From: Streptomyces shenzhenensis
Lineage (GTDB): Bacteria; Actinomycetota; Actinomycetes; Streptomycetales; Streptomycetaceae
Length of the DNA stretch: 64,000 nucleotides
NCBI RefSeq assembly: GCF_021462265.1
Contig: NZ_JAJONF010000052.1
Coordinates: forward strand, 1 to 64,000
Direction: 5' to 3'
In this document: one piece after another, positions 25,894-33,657 of the stretch
Numbering within the stretch: the first letter of the stretch is position 1
Layout: each line of letters begins with the position of its first letter
Notes under the pieces: generated by a model
What the model was told of the DNA's origin: nothing
The model's database searches: none
What the model saw: the letters and a program-made list of their open reading frames with translations, nothing else
Program-made: the position numbers and the translations under genes

Positions 25894-26634
25894 GTGGGAC
25901 AGCACCAAACGGACGGCGGCGCCCGAAAAGCCGTTTTCGCCCCGGTGGACAGCGGGGCCCGGGTCACCGCCGTCGTACGCCGGATAGGCGACGCAATCGA
26001 ACTCGGCCTGCTCGCCGACGGGGAGCAGCTGCCCGGCGAGACCGAGCTGGCAGGACAGCTCGGGGTGTCCACGGTGACCCTGCGGGAGGCGCTGATGGCA
26101 CTGCGCCAGCAGGGTCTCGTCGTCACCCGCCGGGGCCGGGGCGGCGGCAGCTTCGTGTCCTCCCCCGAGGTGCCCGACCGGGAGCGGCTCACGGAGCGGC
26201 TGCGCGGCTGGAGCCCGGAGGAGCTGCGCGACCTCGGCGATCACTGGGCGGCCCTGTCCGGCACCGCGGCCCACCTCGCCGCCGAGCGCACCGAGGACCA
26301 CGACCTCGACCAGCTCCGCCGGACCACCGAGGAGCTGCGCGGGGCACCGGACGCGGCGGCGCGCAGCCGGGTGTACGGGCGTTTTCACGTGGAGCTGGCC
26401 GCCGCCGCGCAGTCGGCACGGCTCACCCGGGAGCAGGTCGCGCTCCAGACGGAGATCGGGGCACTGCTGTGCCTTGTGCTCGGCGACGACGAATATCGTG
26501 AAGAGGTGGCGGACCGTCACCGGTCCGTAATCTCCGCCGTGCAGGATGGGGCGCACGCATCGGCCAGGGAGCTGGCCGAGCGCTGTGTACGGGACGCGAC
26601 GGCACGGCTCATCGCCCTGCGGCTGGCCCGGTAG
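25894..26634 (+). CDS. GntR/FadR-family transcriptional regulator
   Basis: 246 aa from GTG 25894 (GGGTGG upstream); a TTG at 25867 would add 9 residues but has no spaced ribosome-binding site. Seen: a winged helix (ELGLLADGEQLPGETELAGQLGVSTVTLREALMALRQQGLVVTRRGRGGGSFV) and a C-terminal all-helical FCD domain with potential metal-binding residues (DHWAAL, RFHVEL, DRHRSVISAV). Known: FadR-group proteins respond to organic acids or amines. Divergent from the PotABCD-type operon and followed 38 bp later by a Cache-domain gene, so it likely controls both. Confidence 0.9.
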   Translation: MGQHQTDGGARKAVFAPVDSGARVTAVVRRIGDAIELGLLADGEQLPGETELAGQLGVSTVTLREALMALRQQGLVVTRRGRGGGSFVSSPEVPDRERLTERLRGWSPEELRDLGDHWAALSGTAAHLAAERTEDHDLDQLRRTTEELRGAPDAAARSRVYGRFHVELAAAAQSARLTREQVALQTEIGALLCLVLGDDEYREEVADRHRSVISAVQDGAHASARELAERCVRDATARLIALRLAR

Positions 26635-26672
26635 CCGCGCCGCGCCCGCTCCCCCGTCCGCTGGAGGGCACC

Positions 26673-27452
26673 ATGAGCCGCAGCACCGCCCCCTCCGGTC
26701 CGGCGGCGGCCACACTCGACGCCGCCGAGGAGTACGTGGCCGCGCGGGTCGGTCACGCCCTGGAGGCGGTGTTCGACGCCGTCGCGGCGACCCGCGCCGA
26801 CACGGCCGCGCTGCTGGCCCGGGTGGCCGCCGAGGGCCGCCGGCCCGTGACCGCCGACCTCGCCGCCCTGCGCCCCGGTCTCCACCTGCGTCTGACCCGG
26901 CAGGAGCTGGTCTCCGGGGTCGGGTTCGTGGCGGCGCCCGGGGTGCTGGCCGACGTGCCGGCCTGGCTGGAGTGGTGGCAGAGCGACGCCTGCGGGGACG
27001 TACGGCCGCTGCTCCTCGACCTCGACCCGCGCACCTCGGCCTACTCCGACTACACGCACTGGGACTGGTTCGCCCTGCCCCGGGACACCGGGCGGCGGGC
27101 GGTGGCGGGCCCGTACGTCGACTACCTCTGCTCGGACGAGTACAGCCTCACGCTGTCCGCGCCGGTGGAGGTGGGCGGCCGGTTCCTCGGGGTGGCCGCG
27201 GCCGACGTGTATCTGCGGCACTTCGAGGCGGCCGCGCTGCCGCTGCTGCGCGGGCTGCCCGGACCCGCACGGCTGGTCAACGCCCGCGGCCGGGTGGCGG
27301 CATCGGCCGACCCGGCCCAGCTGGCGGGTTCACTGGTCAAGGGACCGGACTTCGGGGCGGTCCTGGAGAGCGGGCGGCCGGGCACGTTCGGCGGGATGCG
27401 GCTGGTGCCGTGCCGGGGCGTGCCGCTGGTCCTGGTGGTGGCGGCCGGATAG
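26673..27452 (+). CDS. Cache-domain protein (soluble)
   Basis: 259 aa with GGAGGG upstream of the ATG. Seen: an N-terminal helix, then a Cache/PAS-like sensor fold (GVGFVAAPGVLADVPAWLEWW, DWFALPRDTGRRAVAGPYVDYL, YSLTLSAPVEVGGRFLGVAAADV). No transmembrane helix, histidine kinase, HAMP or GGDEF module is present. Known: Cache domains bind small ligands such as amines and amino acids, usually outside the cell. A stand-alone cytoplasmic version beside a GntR gene and an amine-type importer suggests an intracellular ligand sensor or binding partner; inferred. Confidence 0.75.
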   Translation: MSRSTAPSGPAAATLDAAEEYVAARVGHALEAVFDAVAATRADTAALLARVAAEGRRPVTADLAALRPGLHLRLTRQELVSGVGFVAAPGVLADVPAWLEWWQSDACGDVRPLLLDLDPRTSAYSDYTHWDWFALPRDTGRRAVAGPYVDYLCSDEYSLTLSAPVEVGGRFLGVAAADVYLRHFEAAALPLLRGLPGPARLVNARGRVAASADPAQLAGSLVKGPDFGAVLESGRPGTFGGMRLVPCRGVPLVLVVAAG

Positions 27453-27520
27453 ACGGGGCGAGGGCGATGAAAGACGCGGGGCGCGGGGCGAGGCGGGGTG
27501 GAGAGGACTTCGGTGCCCGG

Positions 27521-27559
27521 CCCGGCGCCGTCGGCGACCTGAACGCCGACGGTGCCGGG
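27521..27559. terminator. Bidirectional terminator hairpin
   Basis: Arms 27521-27536 and 27544-27559 pair over 16 bp (one G-T pair) around a 7-nt loop. It sits between the convergent Cache gene (stop 27452) and the MmyB-type gene (stop at 27560). No T-run follows, which is usual for Streptomyces. Confidence 0.7.
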
Positions 27560-28231
27560 TCAGCCTTCGGGGGCCGGGACGACGGTCAGATGGGCGCCCA
27601 GGCCGCCTGGCCGGCGGGAGCCGCGCGGGGCGGGGGCGGAGCGGGGGGCGGCACGCAGCACCAGGGTGTAACGCGCATAGCCCATGTCCTGAAGGGACTT
27701 GGGGGTTTCGCCGACGACCCGGCACTCGGTGGCGCCCAGCAGCGGGTCCGGGTGCAGCAGCAACCGGACGGCTCCGTCCAGCTGTGCGCCCTCCTCACCG
27801 ACGGCGCGCAGCCAGTGCGGCAGGCCCTGCCGGAAGGCGGCCTCCATGATGGGGTCCTGGGCGATCTCCCGCCGGATCGACTGGAGTTCGTGGTCGTGGC
27901 CGTAGCCCTCCAGGGTGGTCCTGAACTGCGCCAGCATCGGCAGGCACCAGCCCGCCTCGTGGGCGCCGAGAATCGTCCCGGCATCCGGGTGAAACAGGAC
28001 GAAGCGCAGGAAGTTGTCCCCCGGCATCGCGGTGGGATGCGGGGCGACCGCCCGGAAAAGTGTCTCGAACGCGCCGTTGGTCAGCACCACGTCCCAGCGG
28101 TGGTCCACCACCAGGGACGGGAAGGGGACCGCGTCCAGCAGCAACGCGTAGTCCTGGAGGTACGCCTGAGCCTCAAGGCCCTCGGGGACGGGCCGCGGCG
28201 CCGGCCGCCGCCCACCTGCCTGGTATGCCAT
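27560..28231 (-). CDS. MmyB-type ligand-binding domain protein lacking a DNA-binding domain
   Basis: 223 aa. Seen: the PAS-like ligand-binding domain found at the C-terminus of MmyB regulators (PFPSLVVDHRWDVVLTNGAFETLF, GDNFLRFVLFHPDAG, WCLPMLAQFRTTLEGYGHD). Known: MmyB proteins normally join an N-terminal XRE helix-turn-helix to this domain, which is reported to bind fatty-acid-like ligands. Here only about 25 residues precede the domain and no HTH is visible, and AGGGGTGA upstream of ATG 28231 marks a genuine start. It may sequester a ligand or dimerise with a full-length MmyB elsewhere. Monocistronic by context. Confidence 0.8.
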   Translation of the reverse strand: MAYQAGGRRPAPRPVPEGLEAQAYLQDYALLLDAVPFPSLVVDHRWDVVLTNGAFETLFRAVAPHPTAMPGDNFLRFVLFHPDAGTILGAHEAGWCLPMLAQFRTTLEGYGHDHELQSIRREIAQDPIMEAAFRQGLPHWLRAVGEEGAQLDGAVRLLLHPDPLLGATECRVVGETPKSLQDMGYARYTLVLRAAPRSAPAPRGSRRPGGLGAHLTVVPAPEG

Positions 28232-28478
28232 CGGGAGGTCACCCCTCTTGCCTATGCGGCCTTCTCGCGGCGATGCGATCCTGCTGCCCCACCCTGAGTC
28301 ATGTCAACTATCGTGGCATTTCATGCCTGCCGACGGCCGAAATTGGCCACAGTTGTGGCGAGACCTGGATGTGGGTTCGAACGACCCGCTAATCTCCGGG
28401 AGGTTCATGCCGGGAAGTTCCCACGGCGCCGCTTGTGAGAAGCCCCTGATTCCCCTGAGAGACGTAGGAGTTCTGTCG

Positions 28479-29135
28479 GTGACGGATGGCTACGAGGATC
28501 CGGGCGCCACGGCGACCGCCCAGCTGCCGGCCGCCGTCGCCCGCGTCACCGCGCTCGCCGACCGGCTCGGCGTCCCGCACGCCGAGGTCTTCCACGTCGG
28601 ACGGCTCTCGTTCGCGTGCGGTGTCCCCGAGCCCGTGGTCCGGGCCCTGCTGACCGGGCAGCCGGCGGGCGAGCCCGATGTCCAGGCCCGCTTCCTGCAA
28701 CGCCTGGACCTGCTGCGCCGCACCCGGCTCAAGCCGAACGGCCGCAAGCACACCCAGCAGGAGATCGCCGACGGCGCGGGCATGTCCCGGCAGCAGGCCG
28801 GCGCCCTGATCAACGGTGACCGGCGGCCGACCATGGAGCACTGCGACGCCCTCCAGCGCTTCTTCCGCGTGCACGCCGGCTTCCTCACCGCCGAGGACCC
28901 CGAGGCGCTCGCCGGCGCCCTGCAACGCGTCGAGCAGGAGCTGCTGCAGAAGCTGGCGGACCGGGAGCGGGCCGCGGCGGAGGCGGCCGAGGACCCGCTG
29001 GAGCGGCTGCTGCAGGACCACGGGGTGCGCGGCATCGCCTGGCGGGCCGCTCAGCTGCCCACCGACCAGCACCGGGACAAGGTCGCGGAATGGCTGGACA
29101 TGCTCCTGGAGAGCGTCAAGCGACCCGAGTCGTGA
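28479..29135 (+). CDS. XRE-type helix-turn-helix regulator
   Basis: 218 aa from GTG 28479, chosen for GGAG 8 nt upstream; the frame is open further left but without such a site. Seen: an HTH around residues 85-125 (HTQQEIADGAGMSRQQAGALINGDRRPTMEHCDALQRFF) and a charged helical C-terminus with a coiled-coil look (LQRVEQELLQKLADRERAAAEAAED). Known: XRE proteins encoded directly upstream of ImmA/IrrE-type peptidases are often cleaved by them. The peptidase gene follows 28 bp downstream. Inference: repressor of a stress or mobile-element response; its target is not visible here. Confidence 0.85.
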   Translation: MTDGYEDPGATATAQLPAAVARVTALADRLGVPHAEVFHVGRLSFACGVPEPVVRALLTGQPAGEPDVQARFLQRLDLLRRTRLKPNGRKHTQQEIADGAGMSRQQAGALINGDRRPTMEHCDALQRFFRVHAGFLTAEDPEALAGALQRVEQELLQKLADRERAAAEAAEDPLERLLQDHGVRGIAWRAAQLPTDQHRDKVAEWLDMLLESVKRPES

Positions 29136-29163
29136 GCCGTCAGTCGTGAGCCGAGGGAGAAGA

Positions 29164-29751
29164 GTGGGCATCGGCAGGGACATGCGCCGGCTGAGCGGCG
29201 AGCTGGTCGGGGAGCTGAGCGTGGCCGCGCCCGCTCCCCCGCAGGAGCTGTACCGGGCGCTGTGCGACGCGCTGGGCCGCCGCCGAGGCCGCCCCGTCCA
29301 GTTCCGTACGGCCGTCTTCCCGCCCGGCACGGCCAGCGGGCTCTGGCTCGACCTGGCCGACCGCGACCTGGTCGTCGTCGAGGAACGCACCGTGCCCGAC
29401 CACCAGTTGGTGATCCTCGGCCACGAGCTGTGGCACATGCACGCCGAGCACTGCGGCCATGACGTGGAGGGGGTCGGGGTGGCCGCGCGGCTGCTCGGCA
29501 CGCGCACCGCCACCGGCTCCGAGGCGGACCCCCGCGCCGAGGCCGACCAGGCCGCGCTCCAGGCGGCCTTCCAGCGGGTGGCCGCCCGTACCCGCTTCGA
29601 CCGGGCCGAGGAACGGGACGCGGAGACCTTCGGGCTGCTGCTGGCCAGCAAGTGCCGTACCTGGCTGGTGGGTTCGGCTCTGCGCGGACCGGTGCGCCGG
29701 CACGACGTGGCGGGCCGCATCGAGACGTCGCTGGGGTACCTGGGGAAGTGA
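29164..29751 (+). CDS. ImmA/IrrE-type zinc metallopeptidase
   Basis: 195 aa from GTG 29164 with GGGAGAAG upstream; ATG 29182 is an alternative. Seen: the HExxH-type zinc site HELWH (about residue 85-90) with downstream HAEH and acidic residues (ERDAETFGLLLAS) that could complete the site. Known: ImmA/IrrE peptidases cleave XRE repressors on DNA damage or radiation signals. The gene is co-directional with the XRE gene 28 bp upstream, the usual repressor-peptidase arrangement. Cytoplasmic. Cleavage of the neighbour is an inference. Confidence 0.82.
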   Translation: MGIGRDMRRLSGELVGELSVAAPAPPQELYRALCDALGRRRGRPVQFRTAVFPPGTASGLWLDLADRDLVVVEERTVPDHQLVILGHELWHMHAEHCGHDVEGVGVAARLLGTRTATGSEADPRAEADQAALQAAFQRVAARTRFDRAEERDAETFGLLLASKCRTWLVGSALRGPVRRHDVAGRIETSLGYLGK

Positions 29752-29755
29752 CACA

Positions 29756-29776
29756 CCCCCGGCCCGGGGCCGGGGG
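29756..29776 (+). terminator. Terminator hairpin after the metallopeptidase gene
   Basis: A perfect 9-bp G+C stem (29756-29764 with 29768-29776) and 3-nt loop starting 5 bp after the stop codon. It marks the end of the XRE-peptidase unit. The following roughly 315 bp to the next gene are GC-rich and show nothing else. Confidence 0.65.
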
Positions 29777-30093
29777 CGCGCCGCGAGTTTCCCGTCGCCC
29801 CCCGGACGCGGGTGCGCGGTGCGCCGCGGACGGCCGGGCACCGTCTCCGGCACGACGGCGCCTCCCCCGCCGTCCGGGCGCCGCGGCCCGGCCGGATCTC
29901 TCTCCTTCCAGGGCGGACAGGCGTTTCCCCACGGGGTGCCGGTGAGGTTCGCTTCCGCTGAGCGGGCGAACCGGAGCCGGGTGCGGGGGCGTTGTCAGTG
30001 GTGGACGGCAAGCTGGGGGGTGCGCACCGTACAACCCGGTGTGCCCGCGCCGTCCGGCGCGTGACATCGACGACCGACGGGGAGAGCCGACCG

Positions 30094-30321
30094 ATGCACA
30101 CCGCCGTACTGACCGACCGTGAACGCGCCGCCGTCCAGGCCTATCTGCGGCTCCTGCACACCGTGCGCGCGGCCTTCGACGGACCGCCCGAGGCCCCGCG
30201 CCCCTTCGTGGTGCCGCCCGCCGTGCTCGCCGAGGCCGAACGGGCCCTGGCCGGCGCCGGACTGGCGGGCAACGAGGAGGCGTTCTTCCGGCTGCTGCAC
30301 GACTGGTGCCCACCCACCTGA
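30094..30321 (+). CDS. Small conserved-looking protein (75 aa)
   Basis: ATG 30094 with GGGGAGAG upstream. Seen: a compact, probably helical protein (MHTAVLTDRERAAVQAYLRLL..LAEAERALAGAGLAGNEEAFFRLLHDW), acidic, with no signal peptide or cysteine pair. Codon use is typical of the neighbourhood, which favours a real gene. It converges on the phosphopantetheinyl transferase gene, with only 13 bp between stops. Function not recognised. Confidence 0.7.
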   Translation: MHTAVLTDRERAAVQAYLRLLHTVRAAFDGPPEAPRPFVVPPAVLAEAERALAGAGLAGNEEAFFRLLHDWCPPT

Positions 30322-30334
30322 GCCGCGCGCGGCG

Positions 30335-31015
30335 TCACAGGTGCGGCACGACCACCGCGGAGGTCAGCATGCCGTGGCCCACGCTCCAGCGGCCCTCGAA
30401 GACCTCCAGCCGCCGCCCGCCGACCTCCGGTCCGGGGACGAGGAGGCGGGCGCGCAGGATGCCGTGCGGCCGCTCACCGGGCTCCGGGACGAACTCTATG
30501 TCGGCCTCCATGAAGTCCAGCCACTTCCCGGTGAGGGGGAACCACGCCTTGTAGACGGACTCCTTGGCGCTGAACAGCAGACGGTCCCAGTGCACGCCGG
30601 GCCGTTCGGCCGCGAGCAGGGCGAGCCGCTGCCGCTCGGCGGGGAGCAGCACGGACTCGGCGACGCCCTCGGGGAGCGCGGCATGCGGTTCGGCGTCGAT
30701 GCCGAGGGAGGCCAGGTCGGTGGCGCGGGCCAGGGCGGCGGCGCAGTAGCCCTCGCAGTGGGTCATGCTGCCGACCAGCGCGTGCGGCCAGCGCGGGGCG
30801 CCGCGCTCGCCGCTCACGATCGGCTGCGGCGGGACTCCGAGCTTCTCCATGGCGCGCCGGGCGCAGGCGCGCACGGCGGAGAACTCACGGCGGCGCTTGG
30901 GCACGGCCCGGGCGACCAGCGCCGCCTCCTCGGGGTAGAGCGGGGCCTCGCGGATCGCCTCGTCACCGAGCATCTCCACGGCCACCACCGAGTCCGGGAG
31001 CAGCTCCTCGATCAC
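30335..31015 (-). CDS. Sfp-type 4'-phosphopantetheinyl transferase
   Basis: 226 aa from GTG 31015 with GGAGGT upstream, giving the usual N-terminus (IEELLPDSVVAVE). Seen: the magnesium and CoA site LGIDAEPH (about 105-112) and FSAKESVYKAW (about 155-165), the two signatures of this superfamily. Known: it transfers 4'-phosphopantetheine from CoA to the serine of carrier proteins and is needed for polyketide, nonribosomal peptide or fatty acid synthases. No such cluster is in this window, so it may serve unlinked clusters. The start lies 52 bp inside the end of the phosphoesterase gene, so the two are co-transcribed. Confidence 0.92.
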   Translation of the reverse strand: MIEELLPDSVVAVEMLGDEAIREAPLYPEEAALVARAVPKRRREFSAVRACARRAMEKLGVPPQPIVSGERGAPRWPHALVGSMTHCEGYCAAALARATDLASLGIDAEPHAALPEGVAESVLLPAERQRLALLAAERPGVHWDRLLFSAKESVYKAWFPLTGKWLDFMEADIEFVPEPGERPHGILRARLLVPGPEVGGRRLEVFEGRWSVGHGMLTSAVVVPHL

Positions 31016-31868
31016 CGGTTTTGACCTCCATAGGCAGAATTCGGCGCAGCCGTCCCGGGTCCTCGGAACGCTTGCGCCACTCGCGGGGGTATCCCACGGA
31101 GACCTCTTCGAAGCGGACCCCGTCGAGCCAGGTGGTCCGGGGAATGTGCAGATGACCGTAGACCATGGTCGCGACACGGAACCGGCGGTGCCAGTCGGCG
31201 GTGCGGGTGGTGCCGCACCACATGGCGAACTCCGGGTACCAGAGCACGTCCGTGGGGTGCCGGTCCAGTGGGTAGTGCCCCGCCAGCACGGTCGGCAGGT
31301 CCTCGGGCAGCTCGGCGAGCCGGCGCTCGGTGGCCTCGACCCGGGCCCGGCACCAGTCCTCGCGGGTCGGGTAGGGGTCGGGGTGCAGCAGGTACTCGTC
31401 GTTGCAGACGACGCCGGTGCCGTGCGCGTAGGCGAGGCCCTCCTCCTTGGTGGCGCAGCCGGCCGGCAGGAAGGAGTAGTCGTACAGCAGGAACAGCGGT
31501 GCCACGACGACCGGGCCGCCGGGGCCCTCCCAGACCGGGTACGGGTCCTCGGGGGTGAGAACGCCCAGCTCCCGGCAGAGGCCGACGAGGTGTTCGTAGC
31601 GGGCGACTCCGCGCAGGGTGACCGGGTCCTTGGGGTGGGTCCACAGGTCGTGGTTGCCTGGCGCCCACAGCACCTTGCGGAAGCGTCCGGCGAGGGTCTC
31701 CAGCAGCCAGCGGATGTCCGCGACGGTCTCCGCGATGTCACCGGCGACGATCAGCCAGTCCTCGTCCGTTTCCGGACGCATCTTCTCGACGAGCTCGCGG
31801 TTGTCCGGGTAGGAGATGTGCAGGTCGCTGATGGCCAGCAACTGCCCGGCACCGGCCGTGGACTCCAC
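30963..31868 (-). CDS. Calcineurin-like metallophosphoesterase
   Basis: 301 aa from GTG 31868 (GGAAGGGG upstream). Seen: all metal-ligand motifs in order: SDLHIS, VAGDIAE, GNHD, LAGHYPLD and VYGHLH. No signal peptide, so it is cytoplasmic. Known: this superfamily hydrolyses phosphomono- and diesters of very varied substrates. It overlaps the phosphopantetheinyl transferase gene by 53 bp. One attractive but untested idea is removal of phosphopantetheine or processing of CoA-related compounds, which would explain the tight link. The divergent ATP-grasp gene across a 445-bp gap may belong to the same system. Confidence 0.88.
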   Translation of the reverse strand: MESTAGAGQLLAISDLHISYPDNRELVEKMRPETDEDWLIVAGDIAETVADIRWLLETLAGRFRKVLWAPGNHDLWTHPKDPVTLRGVARYEHLVGLCRELGVLTPEDPYPVWEGPGGPVVVAPLFLLYDYSFLPAGCATKEEGLAYAHGTGVVCNDEYLLHPDPYPTREDWCRARVEATERRLAELPEDLPTVLAGHYPLDRHPTDVLWYPEFAMWCGTTRTADWHRRFRVATMVYGHLHIPRTTWLDGVRFEEVSVGYPREWRKRSEDPGRLRRILPMEVKTGDRGAAPGLGGGRGDAR

Positions 31869-32313
31869 CCCGTACCCCTTCCGATCATGTCGTCGGCCCC
31901 CACCACAACACACTTCGGGCTCCGGGAACAAGACCACGCGTCCGACGGCCCGTCGGCGACCACCCGGCCGGTCCAGAGCCGCTCCGCAGTCGCTCCAGAG
32001 CCGGTCCCCCGGCCGGTTTCACGGCAGCGCCGGGGCGGCTCGAGACCGGCCGCGGGGCGACTGCTGGACGGCCGCGGGGCGCCTGCGGGACGTCAAGGAA
32101 ACCGGCGGGGACGGTGCAGGAAAACGCGCGTGGACAGCACGGGGAAATCCGTAACACTGGCGTTGCACGCGGGGCCCCATGAAAGCCGTATGATCCCCCC
32201 AACACCACCGCCACGAACTTCCCTTCGTCAAGGGCGGTTTGGTGTTCCTCCAACCACCCTGCCCGGGCACGGGCCCGCTGAGCCCTGCCCGAAAACCCCG
32301 AAAGGCGGCTTTA
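31869..32313. promoter_or_regulatory. Divergent control region between the phosphoesterase and ATP-grasp genes
   Basis: About 445 bp without a convincing gene. On the plus strand a TATGAT hexamer at 32189-32194 lies 120 bp before the ATP-grasp start and could be a -10 element, with TTGCAC 20 nt upstream as a poorly spaced -35. Overlapping open frames here lack ribosome-binding sites and family resemblance. Confidence 0.35.
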
Positions 32314-33435
32314 ATGCGCTCTCGCGTACGCGTCTGGCTCAACCGCACGTACGCGGAGAACGTGTTCTTCATGGATCAGCTGCGGAGAAATCCCAGCGAC
32401 CGGGCGGTCGAGATCCATGCGACGCACGGTGACGCCGACTCCCCCGTGCTGGCCGCCGCCGACACCGCCGACCTGGAGCCGGAGGGCCTGTCCCCCGCCG
32501 CCTACGTCGAGTACGCCCTGGACCAGTGCCAGCGCCGCGGCATCGATGTCTTCGTGCCCCGGCTGCACCAGTCGGCGATCGTGGCCCACCGGGCCGACTT
32601 CGAGGCGATCGGCACCGCCCTGCTGGCGCCGACGCCGCAGGGCGCCGCGGTCTTCGAGGACAAGGCGACCGCGTACGACGCGGTGAGCTCGGTGGGCGTC
32701 CCGGTGCCGCCCTGGTCGCGGGTCCGCACGGCGGACGAACTCGTGGCCGCCGTCGAGGAGTTGGAGGCGGGCGGACACAAGGCCTGCTTCAAGCCGGCCG
32801 CCGGTGCGGGTGGTGTCGGCTTCCGCGTGATCACGCGCGCCCCCTTCTCGCTCTGCCACCTCACCGGGTTCCCCGGGCCCTACGTCCAGCTCGACCTGGT
32901 CGTGGACGCGCTGCGCCGCGCCGAACAGCCGGTGGACTGGCTGGTGATGCCGCGGCTGGAGGAGCCGGAGGTGTCCGTCGACTGCCTCACCGGCCCGGAC
33001 AACCGGGTCCGGCTGGCCATGGGCCGCACCAAGAAGGGCCGCCGGCGCGGGTTCACCCTCGACGAGCAGTGGCTGGGGCCGGCGCGGATCATCGCCGAGG
33101 GCTTCGGGCTGCACTACCTGTCCAACATCCAGTTCCGGATGTACGGCGACCAGCCCGTACTGCTCGACGTCAACACGCGCCCGGCCGGGGGGTTGCACCA
33201 GCTGTCGCTCTGCGGGGTCAACGCGCCCTGGGCGGCCGTGCAGTTGGCGCTGGGCGAGGACCCGGGGGTGATCGAGCCGCCGTTCCTGGGGCAGGACTAC
33301 GCGGTGGTGTCGGGGCCGAAGCCGGTCCTTCCGTCGGTTCCCGTGCGGCGGGAGGAGGCCGACGTGGTGCTGGCGCCCGCGTTGCCCGTGGAAGTGGAGT
33401 CGGTCGAGGCTGCGGCTGCGGTGTTGCCGCTCTAG
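32314..33435 (+). CDS. ATP-grasp domain enzyme
   Basis: 373 aa from ATG 32314. Seen: an N-terminal Rossmann-like part (RVRVWLNRTYAENVFFMDQL), then ATP-grasp elements: FEDKATAYDAVSSVGVPVPPW, the lysine strand KACFKPAAGAGGVGFRVI, and the metal-binding end FRMYGDQPVLLDVNTRPAGG. Known: ATP-grasp ligases activate a carboxylate as acyl-phosphate and join it to an amine or thiol. The sequence reminds me of the ATP-grasp group reported with Ter-type stress operons, but no ter gene is in view. Substrate unknown. A hairpin at 33510 ends the unit. Confidence 0.82.
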   Translation: MRSRVRVWLNRTYAENVFFMDQLRRNPSDRAVEIHATHGDADSPVLAAADTADLEPEGLSPAAYVEYALDQCQRRGIDVFVPRLHQSAIVAHRADFEAIGTALLAPTPQGAAVFEDKATAYDAVSSVGVPVPPWSRVRTADELVAAVEELEAGGHKACFKPAAGAGGVGFRVITRAPFSLCHLTGFPGPYVQLDLVVDALRRAEQPVDWLVMPRLEEPEVSVDCLTGPDNRVRLAMGRTKKGRRRGFTLDEQWLGPARIIAEGFGLHYLSNIQFRMYGDQPVLLDVNTRPAGGLHQLSLCGVNAPWAAVQLALGEDPGVIEPPFLGQDYAVVSGPKPVLPSVPVRREEADVVLAPALPVEVESVEAAAAVLPL

Positions 33436-33509
33436 GCGGTGGGCCGAGTGCGGGTCCAGTGCGGCTGGCCGCGCCCACGCGGCAGAGCCGCCACATTGAA
33501 TACAGCCCC

Positions 33510-33528
33510 GCGCCCCCTACGGGGGCGC
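33510..33528. terminator. Terminator-like hairpin of a recurrent Streptomyces intergenic element
   Basis: Perfect 8-bp stem GCGCCCCC / GGGGGCGC with loop TAC, 75 bp after the ATP-grasp stop, preceded by CAGCCCC. The motif (CCCCGCGCCCC-TAC-GGGG) recurs at 52771-52790 in this window and is familiar from many Streptomyces intergenic regions. Confidence 0.6.
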
Positions 33529-33539
33529 TTCAAGCTCAC

Positions 33540-33591
33540 CGGTATGGACCAATTTCCGTTCGTCTCTTGACAGGCGGATTGGTCCATACCA
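33540..33591 (+). promoter_or_regulatory. Chitinase promoter with two dre-like (DasR) boxes
   Basis: Two 12-bp elements resembling the Streptomyces chitinase/DasR consensus TGGTCTAGACCA flank a TTGACA hexamer (33567-33572). Box 1 at 33540-33551 matches 9 of 12 positions; box 2, TGGTCCATACCA at 33580-33591, matches 10 of 12. They are near-palindromes and also mirror each other. Known: DasR represses chitin genes through such sites and is released by aminosugar phosphates. Box 2 would overlap the -10 region, consistent with repression. Confidence 0.65.
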
Positions 33592-33657
33592 ACTTGGTTG
33601 CGCACTGCCTTGCATCTTCGGCAACTCCCGAACACCCCCATCCTTCAGGGAGATCGC

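Noticed and set aside
30335..31015. Phosphopantetheinyl transferase taken as a sign of a biosynthetic gene cluster
   Set aside because: No PKS, NRPS, carrier protein or tailoring cluster is present within the window; the enzyme likely serves unlinked clusters.
31869..32313. Overlapping short frames in the gap before the ATP-grasp gene
   Set aside because: They lack ribosome-binding sites and family resemblance; the region reads better as a divergent control region.
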